Made by a program: the position numbers and the translations under genes
The notes under the pieces: generated by a model
Told to the model about the DNA's origin: nothing
The model's database searches: none
What the model saw: the letters and a program-made list of their open reading frames with translations, nothing else
Shown: positions 16,211 to 25,202 of the stretch, piece by piece
Layout: each line of letters opens with the position of its first letter
How positions within the stretch are numbered: the stretch's first letter is position 1
Source of the DNA: Curtobacterium sp. 9128
Lineage (GTDB): Bacteria > Actinomycetota > Actinomycetes > Actinomycetales > Microbacteriaceae
NCBI RefSeq assembly: GCF_900086645.1
Contig: NZ_LT576451.1
Location: forward strand, 992,001 to 1,056,000
Direction of reading: 5' to 3'
Length of the DNA: 64,000 bases

Positions 16211-17299
16211 ATGGTCAGACATCCCCTCATCGACGACGTCGTCGGCCCCGCGATCGTGGTCGACTCCGACTCGCAGGTGGTGTGGCTGACCGAGGCGCTG
16301 GCCTCGCTGCTGCGGCGTGCGTCCGCGGCCGAACGCATGGTCGTGCTCCGGACCGGGCCGCAGGCTGCGCTCACGCCGGCGCTCCGCCACGCCCTGGGCG
16401 TGCACGGTGCCGCGTGGGCGGTGCGGGACTTCGACGGGACCCTCCGCGACGGCCGGACCGGTGTCCGTGCCGCCGGCGTCGAGGACTTCGTCGAGCGCGG
16501 GCCGGAACTGCTCGGGACACCCTCCCCTGAACACCCGGTCGCCGGTGACTCGGTGCGCCAGATCAGCATCGACCTCACGCTGCGCCACCACGACGAGCGG
16601 GCGATCGACATCGGGTCCGCGATCGAGGCCCTGTGCCACACGGTCGGTACCTGTCCGACGCGCTGGGGCACAGCCGAGCCGTTGTCAGTGCCGTGGGACC
16701 GCTGGGTCGTCACGCAGTACGCCAAGCACGAGTCGCCCGGCGTCAGTACCTCGTACGCCGTCGGCGACGGCTTCTCCGCGACCATGACCGCGCACCTCAC
16801 CGACGGCGTCGTCATCGAGACCATGTCCGCCGTCCTGACGATCCCGGAGGACGGGGCGGACCCGGAGCTCGCGGACCGGCTGCTCGAGGCCGTGCACCGC
16901 GTCGCCGAGGACGTCGTCCCGGTGTTCGGCGTCGTCATGCAGCGGCGTGGGGACGCCGACCACCTCGTCCGTGCCGTGTCGCACGGCGAACCGGCACCGC
17001 TCGCCGTCGTGGTCGGACCGGAGGCGGCCGGGTTCCTCGACCGAGGTGCCGTGTGGCCGCCGCCGCACACCTCGACCTCGACGTTCGGTGCCGGTGCTGC
17101 GGTCGACGGAGGCGGGCAGGGACTCATCGTCCGGCTCGAAGACGGCTGGACGGCGCTCGAGTCGTTCCTCGACCGCATCGACGAGGACCGCTTCCTCCAG
17201 CTGGTCGGCGGCGCTCCGCTCGACCCGGCGCACGACGAGGGAACGCTCGACGGGCACGTCGGTGCCGGCGGTCGGCACGGTGGCATCGGTGCCCCGTGA
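16211..17299 (+). CDS. Hypothetical protein, DUF6177-like
   Basis: This 362-residue soluble protein has ATG 16211 behind a strong GAGGAGGA site. It begins with a compact alpha/beta region (GPAIVVDSDSQVVWLTEALASLLR) and has no signal peptide or membrane segment. I associate it, by memory only, with DUF6177 proteins of actinobacteria, some of which accompany type VII secretion genes; no secretion genes are visible here. The following small gene overlaps it by about 20 bases, so the two form an operon. Function unknown. Confidence 0.55.
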   Translation: MVRHPLIDDVVGPAIVVDSDSQVVWLTEALASLLRRASAAERMVVLRTGPQAALTPALRHALGVHGAAWAVRDFDGTLRDGRTGVRAAGVEDFVERGPELLGTPSPEHPVAGDSVRQISIDLTLRHHDERAIDIGSAIEALCHTVGTCPTRWGTAEPLSVPWDRWVVTQYAKHESPGVSTSYAVGDGFSATMTAHLTDGVVIETMSAVLTIPEDGADPELADRLLEAVHRVAEDVVPVFGVVMQRRGDADHLVRAVSHGEPAPLAVVVGPEAAGFLDRGAVWPPPHTSTSTFGAGAAVDGGGQGLIVRLEDGWTALESFLDRIDEDRFLQLVGGAPLDPAHDEGTLDGHVGAGGRHGGIGAP

Positions 17300-17636
17300 C
17301 GTGACCCTGCTCTGCCGGGAACAGGTGGAGATCCGCGAGGTCGCCGAGGCGTTGCTGCTCCACGACGACACATGGGGTGTGCGGGCACTCGACGACGGCC
17401 CGATGATGCAGGTCTGTCGTGACCAGGAACACCCGGTGATCACGGTGCTCGGCGTCCGCCGGGTCGACTCGTTCGACGAGGTGGAGCGGATCCTCCCGGA
17501 CGCCCCGACCCTCGGGACCCCGCTGTGGTGGGTGGACACCGTGACCCCTGCCGGGTCGGACGGCGAGTCGGGGATCGCGGCTGCGCTCGAGGCCGCACTC
17601 GACCTCGACGCGGTCTGCATCGTCCACGGTGACTGA
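17280..17636 (+). CDS. Small hypothetical protein
   Basis: A frame of about 118 residues starting at GTG 17280 (17289 and 17301 are other possible starts; none has a clear ribosome site). It overlaps the end of the preceding gene. The protein is acidic (HDDTWGVRALDDGPMMQVCRDQEHPVITVLGVRRVDSFDEVERILPD) and looks like a folded alpha/beta domain of a nucleotide- or partner-binding kind, with no catalytic motif recognised. It is probably a partner of the upstream gene product. Confidence 0.55.
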   Translation: MASVPRDVTLLCREQVEIREVAEALLLHDDTWGVRALDDGPMMQVCRDQEHPVITVLGVRRVDSFDEVERILPDAPTLGTPLWWVDTVTPAGSDGESGIAAALEAALDLDAVCIVHGD

Positions 17637-17682
17637 CCGGCGGCCAGCCGGACCCCGGTAGCGGACAGCCCGTGCGGCCGTG

Positions 17683-19725
17683 TCAGTCGCGGTTCATCGC
17701 GGACAGGCGCTCGTTGTACGCCTTCAGCTCGGCGTCCCCGTCGCGGTCGGCCTGGCGGTCGAGGCGCTTCGCGTCGCGCTTGTCCGACTTCACCCAGTTC
17801 CGCACCACGAGCAGCGCCACGAACACCATCGGCAGCTCGGACGCACCCCACGCGATGCCGCCGCCGGTGTGCTGGTCGGCGAGGAGTGCGGCGTCGTTCG
17901 TCTGCCCGAGGGCGTGGAACCAGTCGACGGCGTAGATCGACTCCGACGTCATCACGGCGACACCGAAGAACGCGTGGAACGCCAGGGTCGCGAGCAGGGC
18001 GATGATGAGGATCGGGTACTGCGGGCGCTTGGGACCGGGGTCGATGCCGACGAACACCCAGAAGAACAGGTAGCCGCTCAGCACGAAGTGGACGACCATC
18101 GCCACGTGCCACTCGTGTGACTGCATGGCGGCCTGGAACGCACCGGTGAAGTAGAACACCACGAGGGATCCGGCGAAGATCACCCCGGCGACGGCGGGCT
18201 TCGCCATGAACTGCATGTACCGCGAGTGCACGAACAGCATGAGCCACTCCCGGGCGCCGCGCGAGCCGTCGTTCCGGACCGGCAGGGTCCGCAGTGCGAG
18301 CAGCACCGGGCCGCCGAGCACGAGCGGCAGCGGCACGAACATCATCAGCAGCATGTGCTGGATCATGTGCGACGAGAAGTGGATCATGCCGTAGACCGAC
18401 GGACCGGCCGAGGTCGTCCAGATGAACACCGCGCAGCCGAGCAGCCACGAGATCGTCCGGCCGACCGGCCACTTGTCGCCGCGCTTCCGGAGCTTCCGGA
18501 CGGCGACGAGGTACCAGCCGGCACCGACCACGGCGAGCGCGAGCCACACCCAGTCGATGTGCCACTGCGTGAGGAAGGTGTGCAGTGTCTGCGTCGGCGG
18601 GTACGGGTAGCCGATGAGGCCCGAGCGGGTGTCCTCGCCGGTCTCCGGGGTCTGCGGGATCGGCGGCTGGCTCCGGGACACCGCGACGGAGACGCCGATG
18701 GCGACGGCCATGAACACGATCTCGGCGAGGGCGAACCGGGTGAACGACCGGCGGTCGAGCGGGGAGCGCAGCAGTGCCGGCACGAGCTTCCGTCGCTGCA
18801 CGACACCGGCGAGCCCGAGCAGGATCAGGATCGACGCCTTGACGGTGATGAGCCAGCCGTAGGTCGTCGTGAACAGGTCGAGCGGCCCGGTCAGACGGAG
18901 CGAGGCGTTCACGATGCCGGAGAACGCCACGGCGGCGAACGACCACCCGGCGAGCGTCGAGTACCGGGCGACCATGCGTCCGGTCGCGCCCTTCGTCCTG
19001 GTGCGCAGTGCGACGACCGCGACGAGCCCACCGGCCCACACGCACACCCCGATGAGGTGGATCGCGAGGGAGTTGACCGCGTTGGCGTGCTCGAGGGACC
19101 CGGCGGCATGGCCGGAGAGGGCGAGGGGGAGCAGCGCGAAGAGCCCGGCGACCGTCGCCATGGCGAGTGTCGTGACCCGGGTCGCGAACGCCGCGAGCAC
19201 CGTCGCGATGAGGATCGCGGCCGCCGACACGACGAGCGCCTGCCCGATCTCGACCTGGAACGCGAAGAGCATGAAGTTCCGCGCGAACACCGAGTTCGTC
19301 AGCGGGACCCCGAGGGTGTTCGCCCCGGTGAAGACCAGGCTGACGACGGCGGCGAGGAACCAGATCGCTCCGGTCGTCGCCGCCCACCGAACCGCCCGGT
19401 GCTGGACGCTCGACATCGCGCCGTGGTCCTTCTTCTGCGCGGGCAGCGCGAACGCGGCGACGATGAGCAGCCCGATCGTGAGCGCCGCCATCGTGTCGTG
19501 CACCACCCGCGCGACGGGGAGCCCGTACTGCACGAGGTCGCCGGCCGACACGAGCTGCTGGCTCGCCGTGAACGCGCCGGTCACGGTCATGCCGAGGATC
19601 GAGCAGCCGACCGCGAGCGGGATCGCGATGGCGAGCACGGTCGCGACGGTGGATGTACGAGCGGTGACGGGCGCCGATTCCGGCGCCGAGCCTCCAGGCT
19701 GTGTTTCGGGTGACGTGACGGTCAT
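17683..19725 (-). CDS. CopD-CtaG fusion membrane protein (copper handling)
   Basis: This 680-residue protein has about fourteen membrane segments. The first half (to about residue 330) is a CopD copper-resistance D domain, with helices carrying HDTMAALTIG and the IHLIGVCVWAGGL histidine motif. The second half is a CtaG (caa3 oxidase assembly) domain with the family's HMIQHMLLMMFVPLPLVLGGP histidine cluster and MSHEWHVAMVVHFVLSGYLFFW. The fusion is a known actinobacterial arrangement that links copper import with delivery to cytochrome oxidase. ATG 19725 is favoured over the upstream ATG at 19773, which has no ribosome site. Its N-terminal coding DNA contains one GAGCCTCCAGG repeat half-site. 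Confidence 0.88.
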   Translation of the reverse strand: MTVTSPETQPGGSAPESAPVTARTSTVATVLAIAIPLAVGCSILGMTVTGAFTASQQLVSAGDLVQYGLPVARVVHDTMAALTIGLLIVAAFALPAQKKDHGAMSSVQHRAVRWAATTGAIWFLAAVVSLVFTGANTLGVPLTNSVFARNFMLFAFQVEIGQALVVSAAAILIATVLAAFATRVTTLAMATVAGLFALLPLALSGHAAGSLEHANAVNSLAIHLIGVCVWAGGLVAVVALRTRTKGATGRMVARYSTLAGWSFAAVAFSGIVNASLRLTGPLDLFTTTYGWLITVKASILILLGLAGVVQRRKLVPALLRSPLDRRSFTRFALAEIVFMAVAIGVSVAVSRSQPPIPQTPETGEDTRSGLIGYPYPPTQTLHTFLTQWHIDWVWLALAVVGAGWYLVAVRKLRKRGDKWPVGRTISWLLGCAVFIWTTSAGPSVYGMIHFSSHMIQHMLLMMFVPLPLVLGGPVLLALRTLPVRNDGSRGAREWLMLFVHSRYMQFMAKPAVAGVIFAGSLVVFYFTGAFQAAMQSHEWHVAMVVHFVLSGYLFFWVFVGIDPGPKRPQYPILIIALLATLAFHAFFGVAVMTSESIYAVDWFHALGQTNDAALLADQHTGGGIAWGASELPMVFVALLVVRNWVKSDKRDAKRLDRQADRDGDAELKAYNERLSAMNRD

Positions 19726-19792
19726 CGACCTGTTCCGGGGACGCTTGCGTCCGCGAGACCGCGGACCCTCCATGGTAGGCGCTGCCGACTGA

Positions 19793-20896
19793 TCACACCT
19801 TGCGCTCCCAGATCCCCTCGCTGCCGACGCCGACGAACCCGACCGCCTCGTTCACGTCGAGCATCGGCCGGTTCTCCTCGGCGTTGAACGTCACGATGGA
19901 CGGGTGCCCCGGGTGGTCCCGCTCGATCGTCTCGATCCCGACGACCTTGAGCAGCCAGCCGAGCCGGTGCCCGCGGTGTTCCCGGAGGACGAGCGTGTCC
20001 CACTGGAACACGGGCTGATCGCGGTCATCCGGCACGGACAGCTGCGTGAAACCCACCAGGGTGGTGCTCGGGACGTGTTCGACCGCGACGGTGAGCAACG
20101 TCCTGGGGGAGTCCTCGAGGTGTTCCTCGTGTTCCTGCAGCCGCTCGACGGTCCACACGTCCTCCGGCTCCTCCATGTCGCCCTCTGGTGCGTCGGTGCT
20201 CATCCGGGTCTCGAGCAGGGCGATGCCCGCCTGCCACTCGGTTGGCGTGCGACCCGTCCAGGAGTGCACGCGGTAGTCGGGACCTGCCGCGGTCGACGCC
20301 CGCTCGTGCAGGGTCTGCACCACCGAGTGGTCTGCCGGCAGCGCGAGCCGGCTGATGCGGTTCACCTGGCCGAAGCGCCAGCCTCGGCCGGTCAGGAAGC
20401 GGACCCCTGGCTCGTCCGCGGGGACGGCGCCGAACCCGGTCGGGGCGACGACGTACCCGGGGCCGGCAGCGGGACCGACCTGCCGCGAGACGGCGTAGGT
20501 CTTCCATTGGGTGCGGCCCTCGGCGCGGGCGATGCCCTCGATGTGGTCGGCGAGCAGCGTGCCGATCCCGCGGCGACGGTGCTCGGGGTCGACGCCGATC
20601 GAGATCCAGCAGTTCGGCGTGCCCTCGGCGGTCTTCGAGTCGTACGCGCCGGCAGCGACGACGATGCCCCCGTCCTCGGAGTCCGCCGTCTCGTCCCGGA
20701 CGACGAACAGTCGGCTCGGTGCCTCCGGGTCATGCTGCAGGGGGAGCTGTTCCTCGGCCTTCCAGGCGAGCTCGGCGAGGCCGTGGACGGCGACCTCAGA
20801 GCGGTTCGACACGTCGACCCACTCCTGGAACGCCCGCACCTTCGCACGGTCGTCGGTCATGGTGGCGGGGACGTCGAGTTCGACGACGCGGTACAC
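19793..20896 (-). CDS. Two-domain GNAT acetyltransferase
   Basis: This 367-residue protein has two GNAT folds. In the first, motif A is [23 protein letters not shown] (about residues 96-118). In the second, the motif is [23 protein letters not shown] (about 303-325), followed by [21 protein letters not shown]. Two-domain GNATs of this type occur widely in actinobacteria (as in mycothiol synthase and related enzymes), but this is not mycothiol synthase by its motifs. The substrate is unknown. It is divergent from dCTP deaminase. Confidence 0.85.
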   Translation of the reverse strand: MYRVVELDVPATMTDDRAKVRAFQEWVDVSNRSEVAVHGLAELAWKAEEQLPLQHDPEAPSRLFVVRDETADSEDGGIVVAAGAYDSKTAEGTPNCWISIGVDPEHRRRGIGTLLADHIEGIARAEGRTQWKTYAVSRQVGPAAGPGYVVAPTGFGAVPADEPGVRFLTGRGWRFGQVNRISRLALPADHSVVQTLHERASTAAGPDYRVHSWTGRTPTEWQAGIALLETRMSTDAPEGDMEEPEDVWTVERLQEHEEHLEDSPRTLLTVAVEHVPSTTLVGFTQLSVPDDRDQPVFQWDTLVLREHRGHRLGWLLKVVGIETIERDHPGHPSIVTFNAEENRPMLDVNEAVGFVGVGSEGIWERKV

Positions 20897-20982
20897 GGTG
20901 GTTCCTTCCGCCGCCCGTGCCGTCTGCAGGGCAGCCGAGCAGCATATCGGGGGAGCGCCTGTGCCCGCTAGGATTCCGTACC

Positions 20983-21570
20983 GTGCTGCTCTCCGACCGC
21001 GACATCACCGCCCAGCTCGCCGCAGGCCGGATCGGCCTCGATCCCCGCGATCTCTCGCTCGTCCAGCCGTCGAGCGTCGACGTACGCCTCGACAAGTTCT
21101 TCCGGCTGTTCGACAACCACAAGTACCCCCACATCGACCCGGCCGTGGACCAGCCCGACCTCACCCGTCTGGTCGAGGCCGACCCGGACGAGGCCTTCGT
21201 GCTGCACCCCGGTGAGTTCGTGCTGGGGTCGACGTACGAGGTCGTCACGCTCCCCGACGACATCGCCGCCAGGCTCGAGGGCAAGAGCTCGCTCGGCCGT
21301 CTCGGACTCCTGACGCACTCGACCGCCGGGTTCATCGACCCCGGGTTCTCCGGCCACGTGACCCTGGAGCTCTCGAACGTCGCGACCCTGCCCATCAAGC
21401 TCTGGCCGGGCATGAAGATCGGGCAGCTCTGCTTCTTCCAGCTGTCGAGCCCCGCGGACAAGCCGTACGGCTCCGCCGAGTACCAGTCGCGGTACCAGGG
21501 CCAGCGTGGCCCGACACCGTCGCGGTCGGCGCAGAACTTCCACCGGACGGACGTCTCCGTCCGCGACTGA
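20983..21570 (+). CDS. dcd: dCTP deaminase
   Basis: This 195-residue protein has [12 protein letters not shown] at its start, [10 protein letters not shown], the central [38 protein letters not shown] (active-site Arg and Glu region) and the C-terminal [20 protein letters not shown] lid. It deaminates dCTP toward dUMP/dUTP for thymidylate synthesis. In several actinobacteria the enzyme is bifunctional with dUTPase, and the motif here fits that form, although this is inferred. GTG start at 20983. Probably monocistronic. Confidence 0.95.
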   Translation: MLLSDRDITAQLAAGRIGLDPRDLSLVQPSSVDVRLDKFFRLFDNHKYPHIDPAVDQPDLTRLVEADPDEAFVLHPGEFVLGSTYEVVTLPDDIAARLEGKSSLGRLGLLTHSTAGFIDPGFSGHVTLELSNVATLPIKLWPGMKIGQLCFFQLSSPADKPYGSAEYQSRYQGQRGPTPSRSAQNFHRTDVSVRD

Positions 21571-21636
21571 CGACCTCGCGGACGGCCCACACGCCCCCGA
21601 TCCGACACGCAGGGCAGAACGATCGGTGCGCGAGAT

Positions 21637-21671
21637 GATACGAAATTTTTCATCTTGTGTATCGTGGCGTC
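21637..21671 (+). promoter_or_regulatory. AT-rich promoter/operator before the XRE-nucleotidyltransferase gene
   Basis: A rare AT-rich island contains the inverted repeat GATAC (21637-21641) and GTATC (21659-21663), 17 bases apart. TATCGT (21660-21665) is placed six bases before the ATG, so the mRNA would be leaderless. The inverted repeat fits autoregulation by the XRE domain encoded just downstream; the identity of the operator is inferred. Confidence 0.4.
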
Positions 21672-22187
21672 ATGTCAGGTGTCCTTGCACGACCCGCGGA
21701 CCGACTGTCCGCGGCCGACCTCATCCGTGACGCGCGACTCCGTGCCGAGCTGACCCAGGTCCAGCTCGCGAAGCGGGCGGGCGTCACGCAGAGCGTCATC
21801 AGCACCTACGAGAACGGTCGACGCGAGCCGTCCCTCGCGGCGCTCCAGCGGTTGCTCTTCGCCGCGGGCTTCATGACCGTCATCGACCTGGAGCCCGTCG
21901 CCGATCCGCCGCCGCTCCGCGAACGGGTCGCCGCCGCCCGACTCGAGCTGCTCGAGGTCATCACGCGACTCGGCGGGATGAACCCGCGGCTGTTCGGCAG
22001 CGTCGCCCGGGGCGAGGACGGTCCGGACAGCGATGTCGACCTGATGGTGGACCTGCGCCCGGGGCTCGGGATCTTCGCCCTCATGCGCATCCAGGACGCC
22101 GCGGAGCAGGTGCTCGGCGTGCGCGTCGACGTCGTCGCGGCGGCCGGCATGAGCGAGGACGTCGTCCGGGACGCGGTGCCGCTGTGA
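21672..22187 (+). CDS. XRE HTH fused to MNT nucleotidyltransferase (antitoxin-like)
   Basis: This 171-residue protein has an XRE helix-turn-helix at about residues 20-60 (TQVQLAKRAGVTQSVISTYENGRREPSLAALQRL). A minimal nucleotidyltransferase domain follows, with the motif GSVARGEDGPDSDVDLMVDL (GSx10DxD, about 116-135) and the third acidic residue in VRVDVVAAA. The metal-binding residues are intact. In MntA-HepT systems the MNT antitoxin AMPylates the HEPN toxin to silence it; here it carries its own DNA-binding domain. The stop overlaps the next gene's GTG (GTGA). Confidence 0.88.
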   Translation: MSGVLARPADRLSAADLIRDARLRAELTQVQLAKRAGVTQSVISTYENGRREPSLAALQRLLFAAGFMTVIDLEPVADPPPLRERVAAARLELLEVITRLGGMNPRLFGSVARGEDGPDSDVDLMVDLRPGLGIFALMRIQDAAEQVLGVRVDVVAAAGMSEDVVRDAVPL

Positions 22188-22513
22188 ACCGCGACGTCCC
22201 GGAGCGGCTCGACGACGTCATCCGGGCGTGCGGGGTCATCGACCGGTACGTCTCGGACACGTCGCTGCCGGAGGACCTGGTCTACGACGCCGTCCGGATG
22301 CGCCTCGTCGAGATCGGCGAGGCCGTGCGGATGCTCCCAGTGGCGGTGACGGCTGGCGAGCCGGGCATCCCGTGGTCGCGCGTCTCGCTCCTCGGCGAAC
22401 GACTCACCCGGCGCTACTTCGACACGACGCCGGCGATCGTGCTCGGGACCGCGCGGGTGGACGTCCCACACCTCTGCGAGGCGGCCCGCCGCCTGCGTGC
22501 CCGCCACGGCTAG
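22184..22513 (+). CDS. HepT-like (DUF86) protein with degenerate HEPN motif
   Basis: This 109-residue helical protein fits the HepT/DUF86 pattern: RLDDVIRACGVIDRYV, then RMRLVEIGEAVRML, then IPWSRVSLLGERLTRRYFD. HepT toxins carry RNxxxHxY here (RNase Arg and His, then the AMPylated Tyr). In this protein the aligned residues are GERLTRRY, so the Arg is Gly and the His is Arg while the Tyr is kept. It is therefore probably not an active RNase. It is coupled to the upstream nucleotidyltransferase gene. It may be a decayed toxin or a variant with another role. Confidence 0.85.
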   Translation: MNRDVPERLDDVIRACGVIDRYVSDTSLPEDLVYDAVRMRLVEIGEAVRMLPVAVTAGEPGIPWSRVSLLGERLTRRYFDTTPAIVLGTARVDVPHLCEAARRLRARHG

Positions 22514-22530
22514 CCCCGGCTCGCGCGCTC

Positions 22531-22574
22531 CGGACGGGAGGCTCGCGGCGGGCCCGCCACGAGCCTCCCGTCCG
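22531..22574. terminator. Palindromic terminator of the GGACGGGAGGCTCG family
   Basis: CGGACGGGAGGCTCG (22531-22545) pairs exactly with CGAGCCTCCCGTCCG (22560-22574) around a GC-rich loop. It is placed just after the HepT-like gene. Same arms as the element at 27079. Confidence 0.7.
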
Positions 22575-22688
22575 ACGGTTGGTGGCGGCCGCTGGTTCGC
22601 ACCCCGGTGCGGACATCGCGCCCCGTCGCGAACGGGCGCGATGTCCGTGGCCGGGCGCGACGCCCCGGGCCGTCGCGCCCCGAAACGG

Positions 22689-22725
22689 GACAGGGCCCCG
22701 TCCGCGATGCGGACGGGGCCCTGTC
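22689..22725. terminator. Terminator hairpin of the sugar ABC operon
   Basis: GACAGGGCCCCGTCCGC (22689-22705) pairs exactly with GCGGACGGGGCCCTGTC (22709-22725) around a three-base loop. It lies 15 bases after the stop of the substrate-binding protein gene as read on the minus strand. Confidence 0.8.
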
Positions 22726-22739
22726 GGGTGCTGTGTTGC

Positions 22740-23846
22740 TTACTTGCCGGCCTCGGCCAGCTTCTCGAGGGTGTCGTTGCCCTTGTAGGCCTCGACCGCG
22801 TTCTCCTTGGTGACGAGCACCGGGGTGAGCTCGATCGCGGGGACCGTCTTCACACCGTTGTAGTTGTTCGTCTTGTCGATCTTGGTGTCGGGCTTGTCGC
22901 CCTTCGCCAGCGTCGAGACCAGGTCGACGGCCGCCTGGGCCTCTTCCGTGGTGTTCTTGTAGATCGTCGAGTACTGCTCGCCGCTCATGATGAGCGGGAT
23001 CGACGCGGTCTCCGAGTCCTGCCCGGTGACGACGGGGTTGTCCTTGCCGGCGGCCTTGGTCGCGGTGAGGATCGCACGGGCGAGGGTGTCGTTCGGCGAC
23101 AGGACGCCGTCGAGCTTGGTGTCACCCGTGTAGTACTGCGACAGGAGGTCCGTCATGCGGGACTGGGCCTTCTGCGCGAGCCAGCCCTGCGTGTTGACCT
23201 TGCCGAACGTGGTCTGACCCGAGACGACCTTGAGCGTGCCGTCGTCGATCTTCGGCTGCAGGACGCTCATCGCACCGTTGAAGAACACCGTCGCGTTGGC
23301 GTCGTCCGGCGAACCGGCGAAGAGCTCGACGTTGTACGGCCCGCTGCCCTTCTTCTCCTTGAGGCCCTTGAGGAGCGCGTTGGCCTGCAGCTGGCCGACC
23401 TTGTAGTTGTTGAACGCGACGTAGTAGTCGACGTTCTTGGTGTTCAGGATGTTGCGGTCCCAGGCGATGACGACGGCACCAGAGGACTTCGCCGACTTGA
23501 CCTGCGAGGTGAGCTGCGAGCCGTCGGCCGCACCGATGATGACGGCCTTCGCACCCTTGGTGATCATGCCCGAGATCTGCGACTGCTGGTCCGGGACGGG
23601 GCTGCCGGCGTTGGCGTACTGGATGTCCGCCTTGAAGCCGGCGTCCTCGATCGACTTCTTGAACGCGGCACCCGCGAGGACCCAGTTCTGCGAGGTCTTC
23701 GCCGGGAGCGCGACGCCGATGAGGTCGCCCTTCTTGATGGTCGCGTCGGAACCGCTGCCGGAGTCCGAGCCACGTGCGGAGCAGCCGCTGAGGGCGAGAC
23801 CCGCGATGAGCGCCAGGCTGAGGCCGGCGACGATCTTCTTGCGCAT
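22740..23846 (-). CDS. chvE: ChvE-like monosaccharide-binding lipoprotein
   Basis: This 368-residue protein has a lipoprotein signal (MRKKIVAGLSLALIAGLALSGC; the lipobox cysteine is at about residue 22). A periplasmic-binding-protein type 1 domain follows, typical of multiple-monosaccharide transporters: IGVALPAKTSQNW, AGSPVPDQQSQISGMI, GAVVIAWDRNI and LDGVLSPNDTLA. In Gram-positives it is tethered outside the membrane and delivers sugars (galactose, arabinose, xylose, glucose) to the MmsB-type permease. It is the last gene of the operon and is followed by a strong hairpin. Confidence 0.88.
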   Translation of the reverse strand: MRKKIVAGLSLALIAGLALSGCSARGSDSGSGSDATIKKGDLIGVALPAKTSQNWVLAGAAFKKSIEDAGFKADIQYANAGSPVPDQQSQISGMITKGAKAVIIGAADGSQLTSQVKSAKSSGAVVIAWDRNILNTKNVDYYVAFNNYKVGQLQANALLKGLKEKKGSGPYNVELFAGSPDDANATVFFNGAMSVLQPKIDDGTLKVVSGQTTFGKVNTQGWLAQKAQSRMTDLLSQYYTGDTKLDGVLSPNDTLARAILTATKAAGKDNPVVTGQDSETASIPLIMSGEQYSTIYKNTTEEAQAAVDLVSTLAKGDKPDTKIDKTNNYNGVKTVPAIELTPVLVTKENAVEAYKGNDTLEKLAEAGK

Positions 23847-23909
23847 GTGATTGCTTTCTCTTCGTTGAGGAGGGATGGGGCCGGAGCCCCGCTGTGGGGA
23901 GTGGGTGAG

Positions 23910-25202
23910 CTAGGGGAGGGTGATCTTCTCGGGCTGGTCCTCGATGGACTTCGGCTGCTGCGCGGCCACCGTGTTCTGTTCGGTGTCCTTGCGCTGGAAC
24001 TGCCGCATCATGCCGCCGATCAGGGACGGACGCCCCTGCGACTTCGAGTAGACGTCGAAGGCGACGGCGACGAGCAGGACGAGACCACGGATGATCTGCA
24101 CCTTGTTCGACTCGATGCCCATGAGCTGCAGGCCGTTCGACAGCAGCGCCATGACGAGACCACCGATGATCGACCCGGAGATCGTGCCGACACCACCGGC
24201 GACCGCTGCACCACCGACGAACACGGCGGCGATCGCGTCGAGCTCCCAGCCGGTGCCGTCAGCAGGGCCGGAGGCGCCCGAGTACCCGACGAAGACCATG
24301 CCGGCGATCGCGGCGAGGACGGACATGTTCATCATGACGAAGAAGTTGACCTTCTTCGCACTGACGCCGGAGAGGACCGCGGCGTTGGCGTTGCCACCGA
24401 CGGCGTAGACCTGGCGACCGAAGATCGTGTTCTTCGTGACGAAGCCGTAGATGATCGTCAGGACGCCGAGGATGATCGCGACGATCGGGACCGAGGTGCC
24501 GACGGGGCCGGCGGCGAACAGGTACGTCGCGACGAGCGTCACGGCGACGAGGACACCGGTGCGGACGATCGAGACCCACAGCGGCGGGACCTCGGCCTGC
24601 ATCTTCCGGCGACGGGACCGCCCGCGCGCCTCGATGATGATGAGCGCCGCGACGGTGACGAGACCGATCAGGACGGTGCCGTTCGAGAACGGGGTGCCTG
24701 GTCCGAAGTCCGGGATGAACCCGGCGCCGATCGTCGTGTAGCTGTCCGGCACGGGGACGGATGTCGAGTTGCCGATGATCTGGTTCGCACCACGGAAGAT
24801 CAGCTGACCGGCCAGCGTCACGATGAACGCGGGAACCCGGACGAACGCGACCCAGAAGCCCTGCCACGCACCGATCAGGGCGCCGCACACCAGGCCGAGG
24901 ACGATCGCGGCCCACACCGGGAAGTGCCACACGGCCATCGACTGGGCGACGACGATGCCGACGACCGCCGCGACCGATCCGACCGACAGGTCGATGTGGC
25001 CGGCGATGATCACCATGACCATGCCGAGCGCCAGGATGAGGATGTAGGAGTACTGCAGGAACAGGTTGATGACGTTCGTGGGCTCGAGGATGAGCCCGTT
25101 CGTCGTGACCGAGAAGATGGCGAGGATCGCGATCAACGCGATGATCATGCCGTACTGGCCGATGCTGTTGCCCTTACCGAAGAGCAGTCTCAAGTTCTTC
25201 AT
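23910..25202 (-). CDS. mmsB: Sugar ABC transporter permease, MmsB/GguB type
   Basis: This 430-residue permease has about ten membrane segments and the CUT2 family motifs [23 protein letters not shown] and [36 protein letters not shown]. It is larger than RbsC-type permeases, as is usual for the MmsB/GguB group that carries one permease gene per operon. The start ATG overlaps the ATPase stop (ATGA). The longer frame upstream lies inside the ATPase gene and is a shadow. Confidence 0.88.
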   Translation of the reverse strand: MKNLRLLFGKGNSIGQYGMIIALIAILAIFSVTTNGLILEPTNVINLFLQYSYILILALGMVMVIIAGHIDLSVGSVAAVVGIVVAQSMAVWHFPVWAAIVLGLVCGALIGAWQGFWVAFVRVPAFIVTLAGQLIFRGANQIIGNSTSVPVPDSYTTIGAGFIPDFGPGTPFSNGTVLIGLVTVAALIIIEARGRSRRRKMQAEVPPLWVSIVRTGVLVAVTLVATYLFAAGPVGTSVPIVAIILGVLTIIYGFVTKNTIFGRQVYAVGGNANAAVLSGVSAKKVNFFVMMNMSVLAAIAGMVFVGYSGASGPADGTGWELDAIAAVFVGGAAVAGGVGTISGSIIGGLVMALLSNGLQLMGIESNKVQIIRGLVLLVAVAFDVYSKSQGRPSLIGGMMRQFQRKDTEQNTVAAQQPKSIEDQPEKITLP

